A stretch of DNA of 19,431 nucleotides from an uncultured Clostridium sp. (GCA_900556975.1 USQZ01000032.1:1-19431), one strand, 5' to 3'; positions 7,580 through 16,766 are shown, numbered from the stretch's first letter. Notes: generated by a model from the sequence alone, not told the origin. A program made the numbers and translations.

Positions 7580-7608
7580 TTGAAAAATGCGTGAAAATCA
7601 TATATAAT
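7580..7608 (+). promoter_or_regulatory. Promoter of prfA
   Basis: TTGAAA (7580-7585), a 17-base spacer and a consensus TATAAT (7603-7608), followed 17 bases later by AAAGGAGAG and the prfA start codon. Confidence 0.75.
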
Positions 7609-7640
7609 TGAAATGTTAAAAATTTAAAGGAGAGAGTTTT

Positions 7641-8702
7641 ATGTTTCAAAAATTAGAAGCTGTTGAAAAACGTTATGAAGAATTAAATAAGCTTATAAGT
7701 GATCCAGAGGTTATTTCAAGACAAAATGAATGGAAAAACTTAATGAAAGAACACAGCGATATGACAGATATAGTAGAAAAATATAGAGAATACAAAAAAG
7801 TTAAAGGTGCATATGATGAAGCACAAGAAATGCTTGCAGATAAGGACTTAAAAGAGTTAGCAGAAATGCAAATGGCAGAGTGCAGAGAAAAGTTACCTAA
7901 AATAGAAGAAGAATTAAAATTATTATTAATTCCTAAGGACAAAGATGATGAGAAGAATATAATTTGTGAAATTCGTGGGGGTGCTGGTGGAGAAGAAGCA
8001 GCACTATTTGCAGGTACATTATTTAGAATGTATTCAATGTATGCAGAAAGAAAGCACTGGAAATTAGAAGTATTAAATGAAAATGCTACAGAATTAGGTG
8101 GATACAAAGAAATTTCTTTTATGATAACAGGAAAAGGAGTTTATAGTAGACTAAAATTCGAAAGCGGTGTTCATAGAGTTCAAAGAGTTCCAGACACAGA
8201 AAGTAGTGGAAGAATTCATACATCAACAGCAACAGTTGCAGTATTACCAGTTGTTGAAGACGTTGAAGTTGAATTAAATCCAGCTGATATAAGAATGGAA
8301 GTTTTCAGAGCATCAGGAGCTGGAGGACAGCACGTTAACAAAACTTCATCTGCAGTTAGATTAATCCATGAACCAACAGGAATTGTTGCTGAATGTCAAA
8401 CAGAACGTTCACAAGTTCAAAACAGAGAATATGCAATGAGATTATTAAAATCAAGAATTTATGAAATGGAAAAGAAAAAACAAGATGAAGAACTTGCAAG
8501 TGAGAGAAAATCACAAGTAGGTGCAGGTGATAGAAGTGAGAAAATTCGTACTTATAACTATCCACAAGGAAGAATAACAGATCACAGAATTGGAATGAGT
8601 ATATATCAAATGGAAGATTTTCTAAATGGAAATCTAGATGAAATGATTGATGCAATAACAGCATATGATAGAGCTGAAAAATTAAAAGGTGATCAAGAAT
8701 AA
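7641..8702 (+). CDS. prfA: Peptide chain release factor 1
   Basis: A 353-residue class I release factor, near the usual RF1 length. It reads UAA and UAG in the ribosomal A site and triggers peptide release. The N-terminal helical domain covers about 1-100. The decoding PxT tripeptide is PDT at 184-186 in RVPDTESSGRIHTS, the RF1 arrangement (RF2 would carry SPF). The catalytic GGQ is at 228-230 in SGAGGQHVNKT, and the conserved YNYPQGRITDHRIG follows. The start has AAAGGAGAG seven bases upstream. In many bacteria prfA is followed by prmC, the methyltransferase for the GGQ glutamine; it is not adjacent here, so it must lie elsewhere if present. The gene is closed off by a strong terminator. Confidence 0.97.
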   Translation: MFQKLEAVEKRYEELNKLISDPEVISRQNEWKNLMKEHSDMTDIVEKYREYKKVKGAYDEAQEMLADKDLKELAEMQMAECREKLPKIEEELKLLLIPKDKDDEKNIICEIRGGAGGEEAALFAGTLFRMYSMYAERKHWKLEVLNENATELGGYKEISFMITGKGVYSRLKFESGVHRVQRVPDTESSGRIHTSTATVAVLPVVEDVEVELNPADIRMEVFRASGAGGQHVNKTSSAVRLIHEPTGIVAECQTERSQVQNREYAMRLLKSRIYEMEKKKQDEELASERKSQVGAGDRSEKIRTYNYPQGRITDHRIGMSIYQMEDFLNGNLDEMIDAITAYDRAEKLKGDQE

Positions 8703-8719
8703 TAATTAAAAGCTAAAAG

Positions 8720-8770
8720 GTGATGATTAAATTTTGACAGTCAAAGTCAGAATTTAATCATCACTATTTT
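8720..8770 (+). terminator. Intrinsic terminator of prfA
   Basis: Perfect 14-base arms at 8720-8733 and 8751-8764, a 17-base loop that itself contains TTTGAC-A-GTCAAA, then TATTTTTT. It starts 17 bases after the prfA stop and abuts the palindromic repeat at 8771. Confidence 0.85.
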
Positions 8771-8811
8771 TTATATAATAGGAAAGTTTCCCACCATTGC
8801 TATTATATAAA
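8771..8811. repeat. 41-base palindromic repeat, copy 2
   Basis: Ends TTATATAATAG and CTATTATATAA are perfect inverted repeats around a centre carrying GGAAAGTTTCCCACC. It matches the reverse complement of 6660-6700 at 33 of 41 positions. TATAAT is present on both strands, so it could promote outward or inward transcription, or act as a hairpin in RNA. Confidence 0.6.
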
Positions 8812-9090
8812 AAGAATGAAAAAAAGATTAATATGCAGCTTATATTATAAAAATAGCAAAGCCTGAGAAATGAAATTTATAATTCCTTAAAACTTGCAAA
8901 TAAGTACGAAATATAGTTTCCGCAAAGAAAAGTCGAAAAGTGTCGAATGCTGTAACATAAAAGAAATCAAAATGATAACAAAATAAATAATAAAGTAAAA
9001 ATAAAACACGAATCCTTTAGTAATAAGGCATTTGATGGAAAAGTTGTCTACAAATACAAAGAAAACAGCACAATCTGTTAAATGTTGTTA
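8812..9090. other. Non-coding leader upstream of the giant surface gene
   Basis: An AT-rich stretch between the prfA terminator region and the promoter of the surface gene. I see no gene, tRNA or recognised riboswitch. It holds two candidate 0A boxes at 8931-8947 and a small imperfect hairpin (CCTT-TAGTAAT-AAGG) near 9014-9028. Confidence 0.5.
8931..8947 (+). promoter_or_regulatory. Tandem Spo0A-box-like sites
   Basis: AGTCGAA (8931-8937) and TGTCGAA (8941-8947) start ten bases apart, one helical turn. TGTCGAA is the core of the 0A box bound by phosphorylated Spo0A in Bacillus and Clostridium; tandem boxes at this spacing are known there. The sites lie about 145 bases upstream of the -35 box of the giant surface gene. 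Whether this organism has Spo0A cannot be seen. Confidence 0.35.
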
Positions 9091-9121
9091 TTGACCTTTA
9101 TTTAAATATTCTTAATATATA
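9091..9121 (+). promoter_or_regulatory. Probable promoter of the giant surface protein gene
   Basis: TTGACC at 9091-9096, followed after 17-19 bases by an AT-alternating run (AATATATATA) that offers several weak -10 boxes. The ribosome binding site CGGAGA ends eight bases before the ATG at 9165. Confidence 0.5.
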
Positions 9122-9164
9122 TATTGATAATAATATTTTAAAAATAAAGAACGGAGAATATTTA

Positions 9165-12100
9165 ATGATTAAGAACAAGAAAATAATATTAGTACTTTTA
9201 AGTTTATTAATAGCATTAATCGTAAGTGTATTTGCACAGGGATATCTATTAAAAAACAAAATGAAATTAAATAATACAGAAACTGAACCACAAGCTTTGG
9301 TTAGTGAAGAACAAGCCGATGTAGGGAAAAATGCAAAAATATCATCAAGTATTATAACTCAAAGGAAAACAGGTACGGGACCATTTGATGCAGATGACAC
9401 ACCAGGAAATGATAGCTCAGAAGATAATAATGTTGTTCGTTCTTTTGATCAAATTACATGGACTATTGAAAACACTATGATTTTAAAAGAGAATTCAGAG
9501 CAAGAACATTATAGTGGTGGAACAATAGTAATAAAAGCAGAAGTTCCAGAGGCATGTAGTAATTTTGTAAGATGGGATTTGGACTCAATGAAATGGGCTG
9601 AAAATGCAACCGTTTCAAGTGATGGAAGAACATTTACAGGAACTTATTCAATGACAACAAAAGAAATAACAATTCCAGGAAAACAGACATTGGTATTAGT
9701 TTTAAAAATTCTAGGTGCACCAAATGAATTAGAAATCACGCCTAATATAGAAGTTAGCTTATATGGAAATGATGATGCAGACAAAGTTTCATACACAGAC
9801 GAAAAAACAATAGTAAGTGCAACATCAAAATATGATGTTTACTTATATAACCATAATACAGGAATTTCTGTTGAGAGAAATGGCGAATCTAAAAAAATAT
9901 ATCAATATGGTGTAGCTTTTAGAATATTAGGAGATAATTCTTCAAAAGGAATAAAAGGAATTGAAATTCCAACAGGAGATTTGAATTTTGATATCAAATA
10001 CAGTATGAATAGAAAAGAACTATCAAATGGAGAAAGTACAGATATAAGCAATAATATAAGCTTATATAATTATAAATATAATGCAATGAATAGTAGTTGC
10101 TTAGGAGATTCAAACAATACTATAGATGATTTTCCAACAACTACATATTTTTCAAAAGGAACATTTCCATATTCAAGTAGCAGTGATAAAAGAAGAAGCG
10201 TTTATAAAAATGGAAACCTAAGTATGGTTGACGACGGAAACGGAAAAATCCATGTAACAATATCAAATTACGGAACAAGTGATACATTTCCGGATAGAAA
10301 TGATTGGACATCTTATGCAAATGATAGCCAATATTCATTTGCCAAAAATATTGGTTTCATATCAGTAGGAATATTCTACATGCAAGTAAATATGAATGAT
10401 GAAACATGTAAAGCAGACACACAATCATATATAGAACTTGAAGCTAAAAATGCTAAAGTTCAAACAGTTGGAAACACTACAGAACAAGAAGAATCATATT
10501 TAAATAATAATAAAATAACAGCAAATCATATTATTTATGGTCCAGGCTCATATAGTAAAGAAACTCATTTTTACAGTGCAAATGGAGGATATTTAGCAAA
10601 CCCATGGGGAGCTGGTAATGCTAATAGCTATATAGGAAGCAAAGTATATGCACATAATAGATTAATAATAGATGCGAATAACGATAAAAAAGACTGGATA
10701 TATGGAGTTGATGCATTATTAAAATTTGATGACACAGCATTTGAGCCAGTACTTGAAAGTAATGGCAGTGAATATGTAACAATGGGTGAATATGGTAGCT
10801 GTGATATGAGATTTAATATTCTATATGCAGGAAAAAAAGACAAAACGGGCTGGGCATCAGATAGTGAAATGATTGCTACATCAATAGAAGATTTAGTATA
10901 TTTTGATACATTGGATGAATTAAAAAACGCAGGATACACATGTGTAGCAACGATGATAGAATCAACATCTGGTGTAATAAAGAGTGGTGTTAATGCTGAT
11001 GTTAGAATTCCATTAAAAATTAAATCAACAGCCAAAATAAATGAAGTTGCACAAGCTGTGTTAGATACTAGATATTATAATGAAGGAAATGCACCAGACA
11101 GAACAACACAAACGCATACAAAAACAACAACAAAATCTGATTATCCAACAGTAAAAGTAAGTTTTGAACATTTTAAATATGTAAAAACAGCATATGATGA
11201 TAATGGACAAATTATATCAGGTACACATGGTGGAGGACATATTTATGGAAACAGCTTACTAATTTTAGGAGCAGACCAAAGTGTTAGCATAAAAACGATT
11301 GATGATACTGGTAAAACTAAAGTAAACTACGATGTCGGAAAAAATGAAACAGAAACAATAATTTCAATTGCACCAGCAATTACTTTAAAAACAGTTATGG
11401 AAGAAAAAATAACTAATATTTCTATAAAAATAGAAAGTAAATTACCACAAGGCTTAAAATACGTTCCGGGAAGTTCAAATTATGATGAACCAAAAGTTGT
11501 AGAAAATTCTGATGGAACAACAACATTAACATGGGAAATTTATAACTGTACAGCAGGTGAGCTGATTAATCCAATAACATACAAAGCGCACATTAACGAA
11601 GAGACACAAAACGGAAAACAATATACAGTAAGTGCAATTATATCTGAAATTATAAAAGACGGAGAAACAGGTAAATTAGGAAATAAACCTTTAGAATATA
11701 GAACAAGTACAAATACAATTCAAATAATAAACCTATCAAGCTATAGCTTATATAAGACAACAGAAACACCAATAATAGAAATCAATGGATTAATACACTA
11801 TAAAGTTACAGCAATAAATAAAACAGACGATCCAATAACAGACTTTCAATTACTAGATATTCTTCCATACAATGGAGATAATAGAGGGACAAACTTTAAT
11901 GGAACAGTCACAGCTAAGAAAATTGATATAACTCAAATTAATTCATTAACATCAGAAACCATAGATAACAGTAATCTAAATATATATGTTACAAATCAAG
12001 AGAGTGTAAGAACAGGAGTTACAGCAAAAGACGAAGATTTAGGAAAAACAACTATATGGAATACAGTTGCACCAGGAGCAAGCATTAATTCAGATGTTAC

Positions 12101-15100
12101 AGCATATGCAGTTATAGGAAAAATTGCAGCAAGAACCAGACTAGAAATAGATATTTATCTTCAAACAAATGGAAATAAGCCAAGCGATACTTACAAAAAT
12201 TCAGCTTCAGCGCAAATAAATAAAGAAACAGAAGCAATGGAAACACCAGTAATAACAGTACAAGACGTAAAAAGATCATTAAGTGGAAAAGTATGGTTTG
12301 ATGAAAATAAAGATGGAATAATTAATGACGGAGAAGAACTACTATCAAATGTAACAGTTACATTAATCAATGAAGATGGAACACCAGCAATAGATAACTC
12401 AGGAGATGTAATTCCAGCAACAAAAACAGATAGCAACGGCGATTACTATTTTGAAGATATGGTAAAAGCAAATTATAAAATAAAAGTAGAAGTAACAGAC
12501 AGTGAAAAAGAAATAACAATCAAAAATGCAGGTACAAACCAAGAAATAAACAGCAAATTTAATAAAGACCAAATGACAGATGTAATAACAGAATTAAACA
12601 GCGTAGCAAGCCCAGTAATAAGTAAAAATTTCTTAAATGCAGGTATTGCATATAAAGATACAAGTGTAATAGTACATCATTATATTAAAGGCACAACAAC
12701 AAAGTTAAGTGCTGACGTTACAATTAAAGGAAAGATAACAGATACATATAACACAACAGTAGCAAAAGACATTCCAGAATATTATGAATTAGTTGCAGAA
12801 CCAACCAATAAAACTGGAAAAATGACAAAAGATACAATAGAAGTAATTTATTATTATCAACTTAAAAAATATCCATACACAGTAAATTACTTAGAAAAAG
12901 ACACAAACAAAGTATTGAAAGATTCAAAAAAAGTTGCAGATATAACATATGGAACAGCGATAAAATCACAAAGTGAAGTAATTGATATTAACGGATATAA
13001 ATATGATAGTGTTGATAAAGATACTTTAACAATTGGAACAAGCGAAAATGTGATTAATATTTACTACACAAAAAGAACAGATTTATCATATAAAGTAAAC
13101 TATCTAGAAAAAGACACAAACAAAGTACTACATACTCAAAAAGTGCAAGATGGAATGACTTTTGAAAGCACTGTAAAAAGTAGTGATGAAGTAATTAAAA
13201 TAGATGGATACAATTATAACAGTGTAGATAAAGAAACATTGACAATAACTACAGGTGAAAATGTAATTAATATCTATTACACAAAGCGAACAGACCTAAG
13301 CTATACAGTAAATTATTTAGAGAAAGATACAAACAAAGTATTACATGATCCAAAAACAACTGAAAACATGACATTTGGAGCAACAGTAACGTCAAGCAAA
13401 GAAGTAATTTCAATAAATGGATATGATTATAATTCAGTAGACAAAGAAACTTTAACAATAACAACAGGCGAAAACGTAATAAATATTTATTACACAAAAC
13501 GAAACAATCTAAGTTATATAGTAAATTACTTAGAAAAAGATACAAACAAAGTATTACATAATCCAAAAACAACTGGAAACATGACATTTGGAGCAACAGT
13601 AACATCAAGTAAAGAAGTAATTTCAATAGATGGATATAATTATAATTCAGTAGATAAAGAAACTTTAACAATAACTACAGGTGAAAACATAATAAATATC
13701 TACTACACAAAACGAAACAACCTAAGTTATACAGTAAATTATTTAGAAAAAGGAACAAATAAAAAATTAATTGATTCGAAACAAGTTAATAATGTAGTAT
13801 TTGAAACAGTTATAAAAACAGCAGATGAAAAAGAAAAAATATATGGATATGATTATGATTCAGCAGATAAAGACCAACTAATAATCGGAACAGGCGAAAA
13901 TGTAATAAACTTATACTACATAAAGAAAAGCACGAAAGTAATAGTACATTATTATGAAGAAGGAACAACTAAAAAACTTTCAGAAGATGTTACTATAAAC
14001 GGAAAAGTAAACGACGCATATGAAACAATATCAGCAAAAGATATATTACCTAAATATGAATTAGTTGCGGAACCTGAAAATAAAACAGGAGTAATGACAG
14101 AAGACACAATTGAAGTAATCTATTATTACAGAGTAAAAGATGCAGTTGTAAATGCGAGATATCTAGAAAAAGGAACAGAAAAACAATTAGCTACACCTGA
14201 AACTAAAAATGGAAAAGTAGATGAAGATTATGAAACAACAGCAAAAAATATAGAAGGATATCAATTAGTTGAAGTAGATGGAAATCAAACAGGAAAATAT
14301 ACAATAGAACCAATTACAGTCACATATTATTATTTATATAAAACAAAAGCTACAGTTCAATACATAGACAAAATAACAGGTCAAATACTAGAGCAGTCAA
14401 CAACAGAAGGACTGGAAGGAGATAACTTTGTAACAGAAAGTAAAGATTTTGAAAATTATATTTTAGTTGAAGAACCAGCAGAAAAAACAGTAAAAATGAC
14501 AAAAGAAGAACAGATATTAAAATATTATTATATTCATATTTCTGGAGGAGTAATTGAAAAACACATAGATATAATAAGTGGAAAAATATTAGCAAACGAA
14601 GAACACAAAGGAAAAGAAGGCGATGATTATGATATTCCATCAAGAACATTCGAAGGATACGATTTAGTTGAAGAAAAATTACCAACAAACAGCAAAGGAA
14701 AGATGACGATAGAACCAATTGAAGTAATTTACTATTATATATACAAAACAAAAGTTACAGCAGAATACATTGATAAAATTACAGGTGAAAAATTAACAGA
14801 AGACGTGATAACTCAAGGACATGAAGCTGACGATTATCAAACAGAAAGAAAAAAATTCGATGACTATAAATTAATAGAAGTACCTGAAAATGCAGATGGA
14901 AAAATGACAAAAGAAGATATTACAGTAACATATTATTATGTTCATATATCAGGCGGAGTAATAGTAAATCACATAGATATAAAAACAAATAAACAACTAA
15001 AAGATGAAAGCAAAATAGAAGGATATGAAGGTGACTACTATGAAACACACGAAGAAGACTTTGAAGGCTATGACTTAGTAAAAGAAAAATATCCAGACAA

Positions 15101-16154
15101 TGCAAACGGAAAAATGACAATAGATGTAATCAGAGTAACCTATTATTACATAAGAAAAGCAGAAGTAAATGTAAAATATGTTGACAAAGAAACTGGAGAA
15201 GAAATAGAAGAAACTACTAATATTAAAGGACACGAAGATGACGAATACAACACAGAACCTAAAGATATACCAGGATACGATTTAATAGAAGAACCAGCAA
15301 ACAAGAATGGAACAATGACTGTAGATCCAATAGAAGTAATCTATTATTATAAGAGACCTGCAAATGTTATTGTAAATTATTATGACATTGATACAAAAGA
15401 GAAAATTGCAGATGAAATTCAAATAAATGGACATCAAAATGATGAATACACAACAGAAGAAAAAGACATTAAATATTATAAAATAGAAGCAATACCAGAA
15501 AATAAAGATGGCAAAATGGTAGTTACAGTAACAAAAGATGAGAATGGTGATGATATCGTAGAAGATACGACATATGTAAATTATTACTACAGAAAATTAA
15601 CATTTAACTTAAAAATAGAGAAAATTGTTGATAGTATAATAGTTGATGGAGCAGAAAATAAAGTAGATGGCAATCTAGGAAAAATAGAAATAAATAGAAA
15701 GAAAATTTCAACAAGCAACATTCGTGTTAAATATAAAATAAAAGTATCAAATGATAGTGAATTATCTGGAAAAGCTCAAATTATAGAAAATATTCCAAGC
15801 GGAATGAAAATGAAATTAGAAGATAATTATGGATGGAATATCCAAGAAACAATTGCAATAATGAATACAAAAGAAATTAAACCAGGAGAAAGCGTAGAAT
15901 ATACAGTTACTCTAGAATGGATAAACGGAGAAAATGCAATTGGAACAAAAGAAAATACAGTACAACTTGGAAGCATAAAAAATGAAGCAAACTTTGAAGA
16001 AAAAGACACAACAGATAACGAAGACAAAGCAGATGTAATAATATCAATAGGTACAGGAGAAAATAACTATAAACAAACAGCAATAGGATTATTATTCTTA
16101 GTAATTGAATTCACAGCAGTGATATATGTATTTAAAAAGATAATTAAAGCATAA
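9165..16154 (+). CDS. Giant MucBP-repeat cell-surface protein
   Basis: The 2329-residue secreted protein starts with a Sec signal or signal anchor (hydrophobic about 7-24, possible cleavage after VFA). Residues about 69-98 carry an acidic motif (TGTGPFDADDTPGNDSSEDN) that leads into a beta-rich region reaching about 700 with no domain I can name. Two DUF11-like, adhesin-type beta domains follow at about 706-830 and 856-1030. An SdrD/Cna-B type domain is at about 1036-1160 (SGKVWFDENKDGIINDGEE, then TDSNGDYYFEDM). About 14 MucBP-type repeats then form the stalk: one at 1167-1237, five with a fixed 71-residue unit at 1238-1591, and eight longer ones to about 2146, each ending in IYYY or TYYY. 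The C-terminus has one more beta domain, GTGE (2296-2299), a hydrophobic segment (about 2305-2323) and a basic tail. Family knowledge suggests an adhesin; the ligand is unknown. Confidence 0.92.
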   Translation: MIKNKKIILVLLSLLIALIVSVFAQGYLLKNKMKLNNTETEPQALVSEEQADVGKNAKISSSIITQRKTGTGPFDADDTPGNDSSEDNNVVRSFDQITWTIENTMILKENSEQEHYSGGTIVIKAEVPEACSNFVRWDLDSMKWAENATVSSDGRTFTGTYSMTTKEITIPGKQTLVLVLKILGAPNELEITPNIEVSLYGNDDADKVSYTDEKTIVSATSKYDVYLYNHNTGISVERNGESKKIYQYGVAFRILGDNSSKGIKGIEIPTGDLNFDIKYSMNRKELSNGESTDISNNISLYNYKYNAMNSSCLGDSNNTIDDFPTTTYFSKGTFPYSSSSDKRRSVYKNGNLSMVDDGNGKIHVTISNYGTSDTFPDRNDWTSYANDSQYSFAKNIGFISVGIFYMQVNMNDETCKADTQSYIELEAKNAKVQTVGNTTEQEESYLNNNKITANHIIYGPGSYSKETHFYSANGGYLANPWGAGNANSYIGSKVYAHNRLIIDANNDKKDWIYGVDALLKFDDTAFEPVLESNGSEYVTMGEYGSCDMRFNILYAGKKDKTGWASDSEMIATSIEDLVYFDTLDELKNAGYTCVATMIESTSGVIKSGVNADVRIPLKIKSTAKINEVAQAVLDTRYYNEGNAPDRTTQTHTKTTTKSDYPTVKVSFEHFKYVKTAYDDNGQIISGTHGGGHIYGNSLLILGADQSVSIKTIDDTGKTKVNYDVGKNETETIISIAPAITLKTVMEEKITNISIKIESKLPQGLKYVPGSSNYDEPKVVENSDGTTTLTWEIYNCTAGELINPITYKAHINEETQNGKQYTVSAIISEIIKDGETGKLGNKPLEYRTSTNTIQIINLSSYSLYKTTETPIIEINGLIHYKVTAINKTDDPITDFQLLDILPYNGDNRGTNFNGTVTAKKIDITQINSLTSETIDNSNLNIYVTNQESVRTGVTAKDEDLGKTTIWNTVAPGASINSDVTAYAVIGKIAARTRLEIDIYLQTNGNKPSDTYKNSASAQINKETEAMETPVITVQDVKRSLSGKVWFDENKDGIINDGEELLSNVTVTLINEDGTPAIDNSGDVIPATKTDSNGDYYFEDMVKANYKIKVEVTDSEKEITIKNAGTNQEINSKFNKDQMTDVITELNSVASPVISKNFLNAGIAYKDTSVIVHHYIKGTTTKLSADVTIKGKITDTYNTTVAKDIPEYYELVAEPTNKTGKMTKDTIEVIYYYQLKKYPYTVNYLEKDTNKVLKDSKKVADITYGTAIKSQSEVIDINGYKYDSVDKDTLTIGTSENVINIYYTKRTDLSYKVNYLEKDTNKVLHTQKVQDGMTFESTVKSSDEVIKIDGYNYNSVDKETLTITTGENVINIYYTKRTDLSYTVNYLEKDTNKVLHDPKTTENMTFGATVTSSKEVISINGYDYNSVDKETLTITTGENVINIYYTKRNNLSYIVNYLEKDTNKVLHNPKTTGNMTFGATVTSSKEVISIDGYNYNSVDKETLTITTGENIINIYYTKRNNLSYTVNYLEKGTNKKLIDSKQVNNVVFETVIKTADEKEKIYGYDYDSADKDQLIIGTGENVINLYYIKKSTKVIVHYYEEGTTKKLSEDVTINGKVNDAYETISAKDILPKYELVAEPENKTGVMTEDTIEVIYYYRVKDAVVNARYLEKGTEKQLATPETKNGKVDEDYETTAKNIEGYQLVEVDGNQTGKYTIEPITVTYYYLYKTKATVQYIDKITGQILEQSTTEGLEGDNFVTESKDFENYILVEEPAEKTVKMTKEEQILKYYYIHISGGVIEKHIDIISGKILANEEHKGKEGDDYDIPSRTFEGYDLVEEKLPTNSKGKMTIEPIEVIYYYIYKTKVTAEYIDKITGEKLTEDVITQGHEADDYQTERKKFDDYKLIEVPENADGKMTKEDITVTYYYVHISGGVIVNHIDIKTNKQLKDESKIEGYEGDYYETHEEDFEGYDLVKEKYPDNANGKMTIDVIRVTYYYIRKAEVNVKYVDKETGEEIEETTNIKGHEDDEYNTEPKDIPGYDLIEEPANKNGTMTVDPIEVIYYYKRPANVIVNYYDIDTKEKIADEIQINGHQNDEYTTEEKDIKYYKIEAIPENKDGKMVVTVTKDENGDDIVEDTTYVNYYYRKLTFNLKIEKIVDSIIVDGAENKVDGNLGKIEINRKKISTSNIRVKYKIKVSNDSELSGKAQIIENIPSGMKMKLEDNYGWNIQETIAIMNTKEIKPGESVEYTVTLEWINGENAIGTKENTVQLGSIKNEANFEEKDTTDNEDKADVIISIGTGENNYKQTAIGLLFLVIEFTAVIYVFKKIIKA
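12876..13937 (+). repeat. Five tandem coding repeats with a 213-base period
   Basis: Units begin at 12876, 13089, 13302, 13515 and 13728, exactly 213 bases (71 codons) apart; the last is 210 bases. Each starts with YTVNYLEKDTNK or a close variant and ends with ENVINIYYTKR. Units 3 and 4 are the most alike, differing at only a few residues, so they probably arose by recent duplication. The exact period makes the array prone to expansion, loss and misassembly. Confidence 0.9.
15183..16154 (+). repeat. Paralogous 3' segment shared with the left-edge gene
   Basis: This part of the giant gene aligns with 1-963 in the same orientation (position 1 pairs with 15183), beginning with an identical run GACAAAGAAACTGGAGAAGA and keeping long identical stretches such as TATTATGACATTGATACAAA. 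The match runs to both stop codons and stops there. Confidence 0.8.
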
Positions 16155-16163
16155 AAAAGTAAG

Positions 16164-16234
16164 AAAAATGTCAATAATAACGCTTAATTTCTGATATTAA
16201 ATTTCAGAATTAAAATGTTATCATTGACATTTTT
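16164..16234 (+). terminator. Intrinsic terminator of the giant surface gene
   Basis: A long hairpin with outer arms AAAAATGTCAAT / ATTGACATTTTT, inner pairing ATAAC / GTTAT and TTAATTTCTGA / TCAGAATTAA, ending in a run of seven T. It starts ten bases past the stop and faces the terminator of the convergent gene. Confidence 0.8.
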
Positions 16235-16245
16235 TTAAATAAATA

Positions 16246-16278
16246 AAAAGACTGAAAATTTTAAATTTCCAGTCTTTT
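16246..16278 (-). terminator. Intrinsic terminator of the LPHTG protein gene
   Basis: Arms AAAAGACTG / CAGTCTTTT with further AAA/TTT pairing inside. On the minus strand it follows the stop codon at 16291 by about 12 bases and ends in T residues. Confidence 0.75.
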
Positions 16279-16290
16279 CTATTTTAAATA

Positions 16291-16701
16291 TTATTCATCT
16301 TTTTTAGAAATTTTACGATATTGAACAAGTGAAAACATACTTAAAACTAATGCAAGTAAAAGAATCATAGCAACGTTAAAATCTGTTTTATCAATACCTG
16401 TATGTGGTAAATCTTCTGATGAATTTGTTGTATTAATTGATTTTGCAACATTTGATGTTTGATTAACTGAATTTAGACTTGAAGAATTATTTGTAATTCT
16501 ATTTGAAGTTGAATTATTAGAAGGTGTATTGTCAGTTGAATCACCTGATGCAGAATCATCTGTACTATTGCCCGTTGCTGAATTTTCACTAGTATTTGTA
16601 GAATTTTTAGCAGTTATAGAACTGGCAAAAGAGAAATTAGCAAAAGCGAATATTAGTAAGATTGATACAACAAAAACTAAAGCTTTTTTTATATTTTTCA
16701 T
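16291..16701 (-). CDS. Small LPxTG-type (LPHTG) cell-wall-anchored protein
   Basis: A 136-residue secreted protein. Residues 1-26 form a clear Sec signal peptide (KK, hydrophobic core, SFA before SS). Residues 27-96 are low-complexity, rich in Ser, Thr, Asn and Asp, without a recognisable fold, and would be an extended, possibly glycosylated stalk. LPHTG at 98-102, a hydrophobic segment (about 108-127) and the tail QYRKISKKDE make a standard sortase signal, so the protein should be covalently attached to peptidoglycan by a class A or similar sortase. AGGAGG lies six bases before the ATG. The gene converges on the giant surface gene, each with its own terminator, and diverges from pcrA. With about 70 exposed residues and no binding domain its role is unknown; a wall spacer or glycan carrier is conceivable. 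Confidence 0.85.
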   Translation of the reverse strand: MKNIKKALVFVVSILLIFAFANFSFASSITAKNSTNTSENSATGNSTDDSASGDSTDNTPSNNSTSNRITNNSSSLNSVNQTSNVAKSINTTNSSEDLPHTGIDKTDFNVAMILLLALVLSMFSLVQYRKISKKDE

Positions 16702-16736
16702 TATAATCCTCCTATTAAAATTATTTAATTAACTTT

Positions 16737-16766
16737 ATTTTACAAATAAAAATAAGTATATGTCAA
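16737..16766 (-). promoter_or_regulatory. Promoter of the LPHTG protein gene
   Basis: On the minus strand TTGACA (16766-16761), an 18-base spacer and TAAAAT (16742-16737). The 19 bases around the -35 box (16757-16775) recur at 1160-1178 with one mismatch. Confidence 0.55.

Noticed and set aside
7673..8107. Long minus-strand open frame inside prfA, and similar ones inside smc, pcrA and the MucBP repeats
   Set aside because: They are antisense to well-supported genes, have skewed Ser/Phe/Leu composition expected from the AT-rich opposite strand, and lack ribosome sites.
8856..8863. GCAAAGCC in the giant gene leader, resembling part of the c-di-GMP-I (GEMM) riboswitch
   Set aside because: The partner strings GGCAAACC and the tetraloop-receptor part are absent and no matching paired stems can be drawn around it.
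9035..9094. A 19-codon frame with AAGG upstream in the giant gene leader, possible leader peptide
   Set aside because: It overlaps the best -35 box for the downstream gene, its binding site is weak, and such short frames are expected by chance.
12876..13937. Regular repeats considered as a CRISPR array
   Set aside because: The period is 213 bases, the whole unit is conserved and it is an uninterrupted coding frame.
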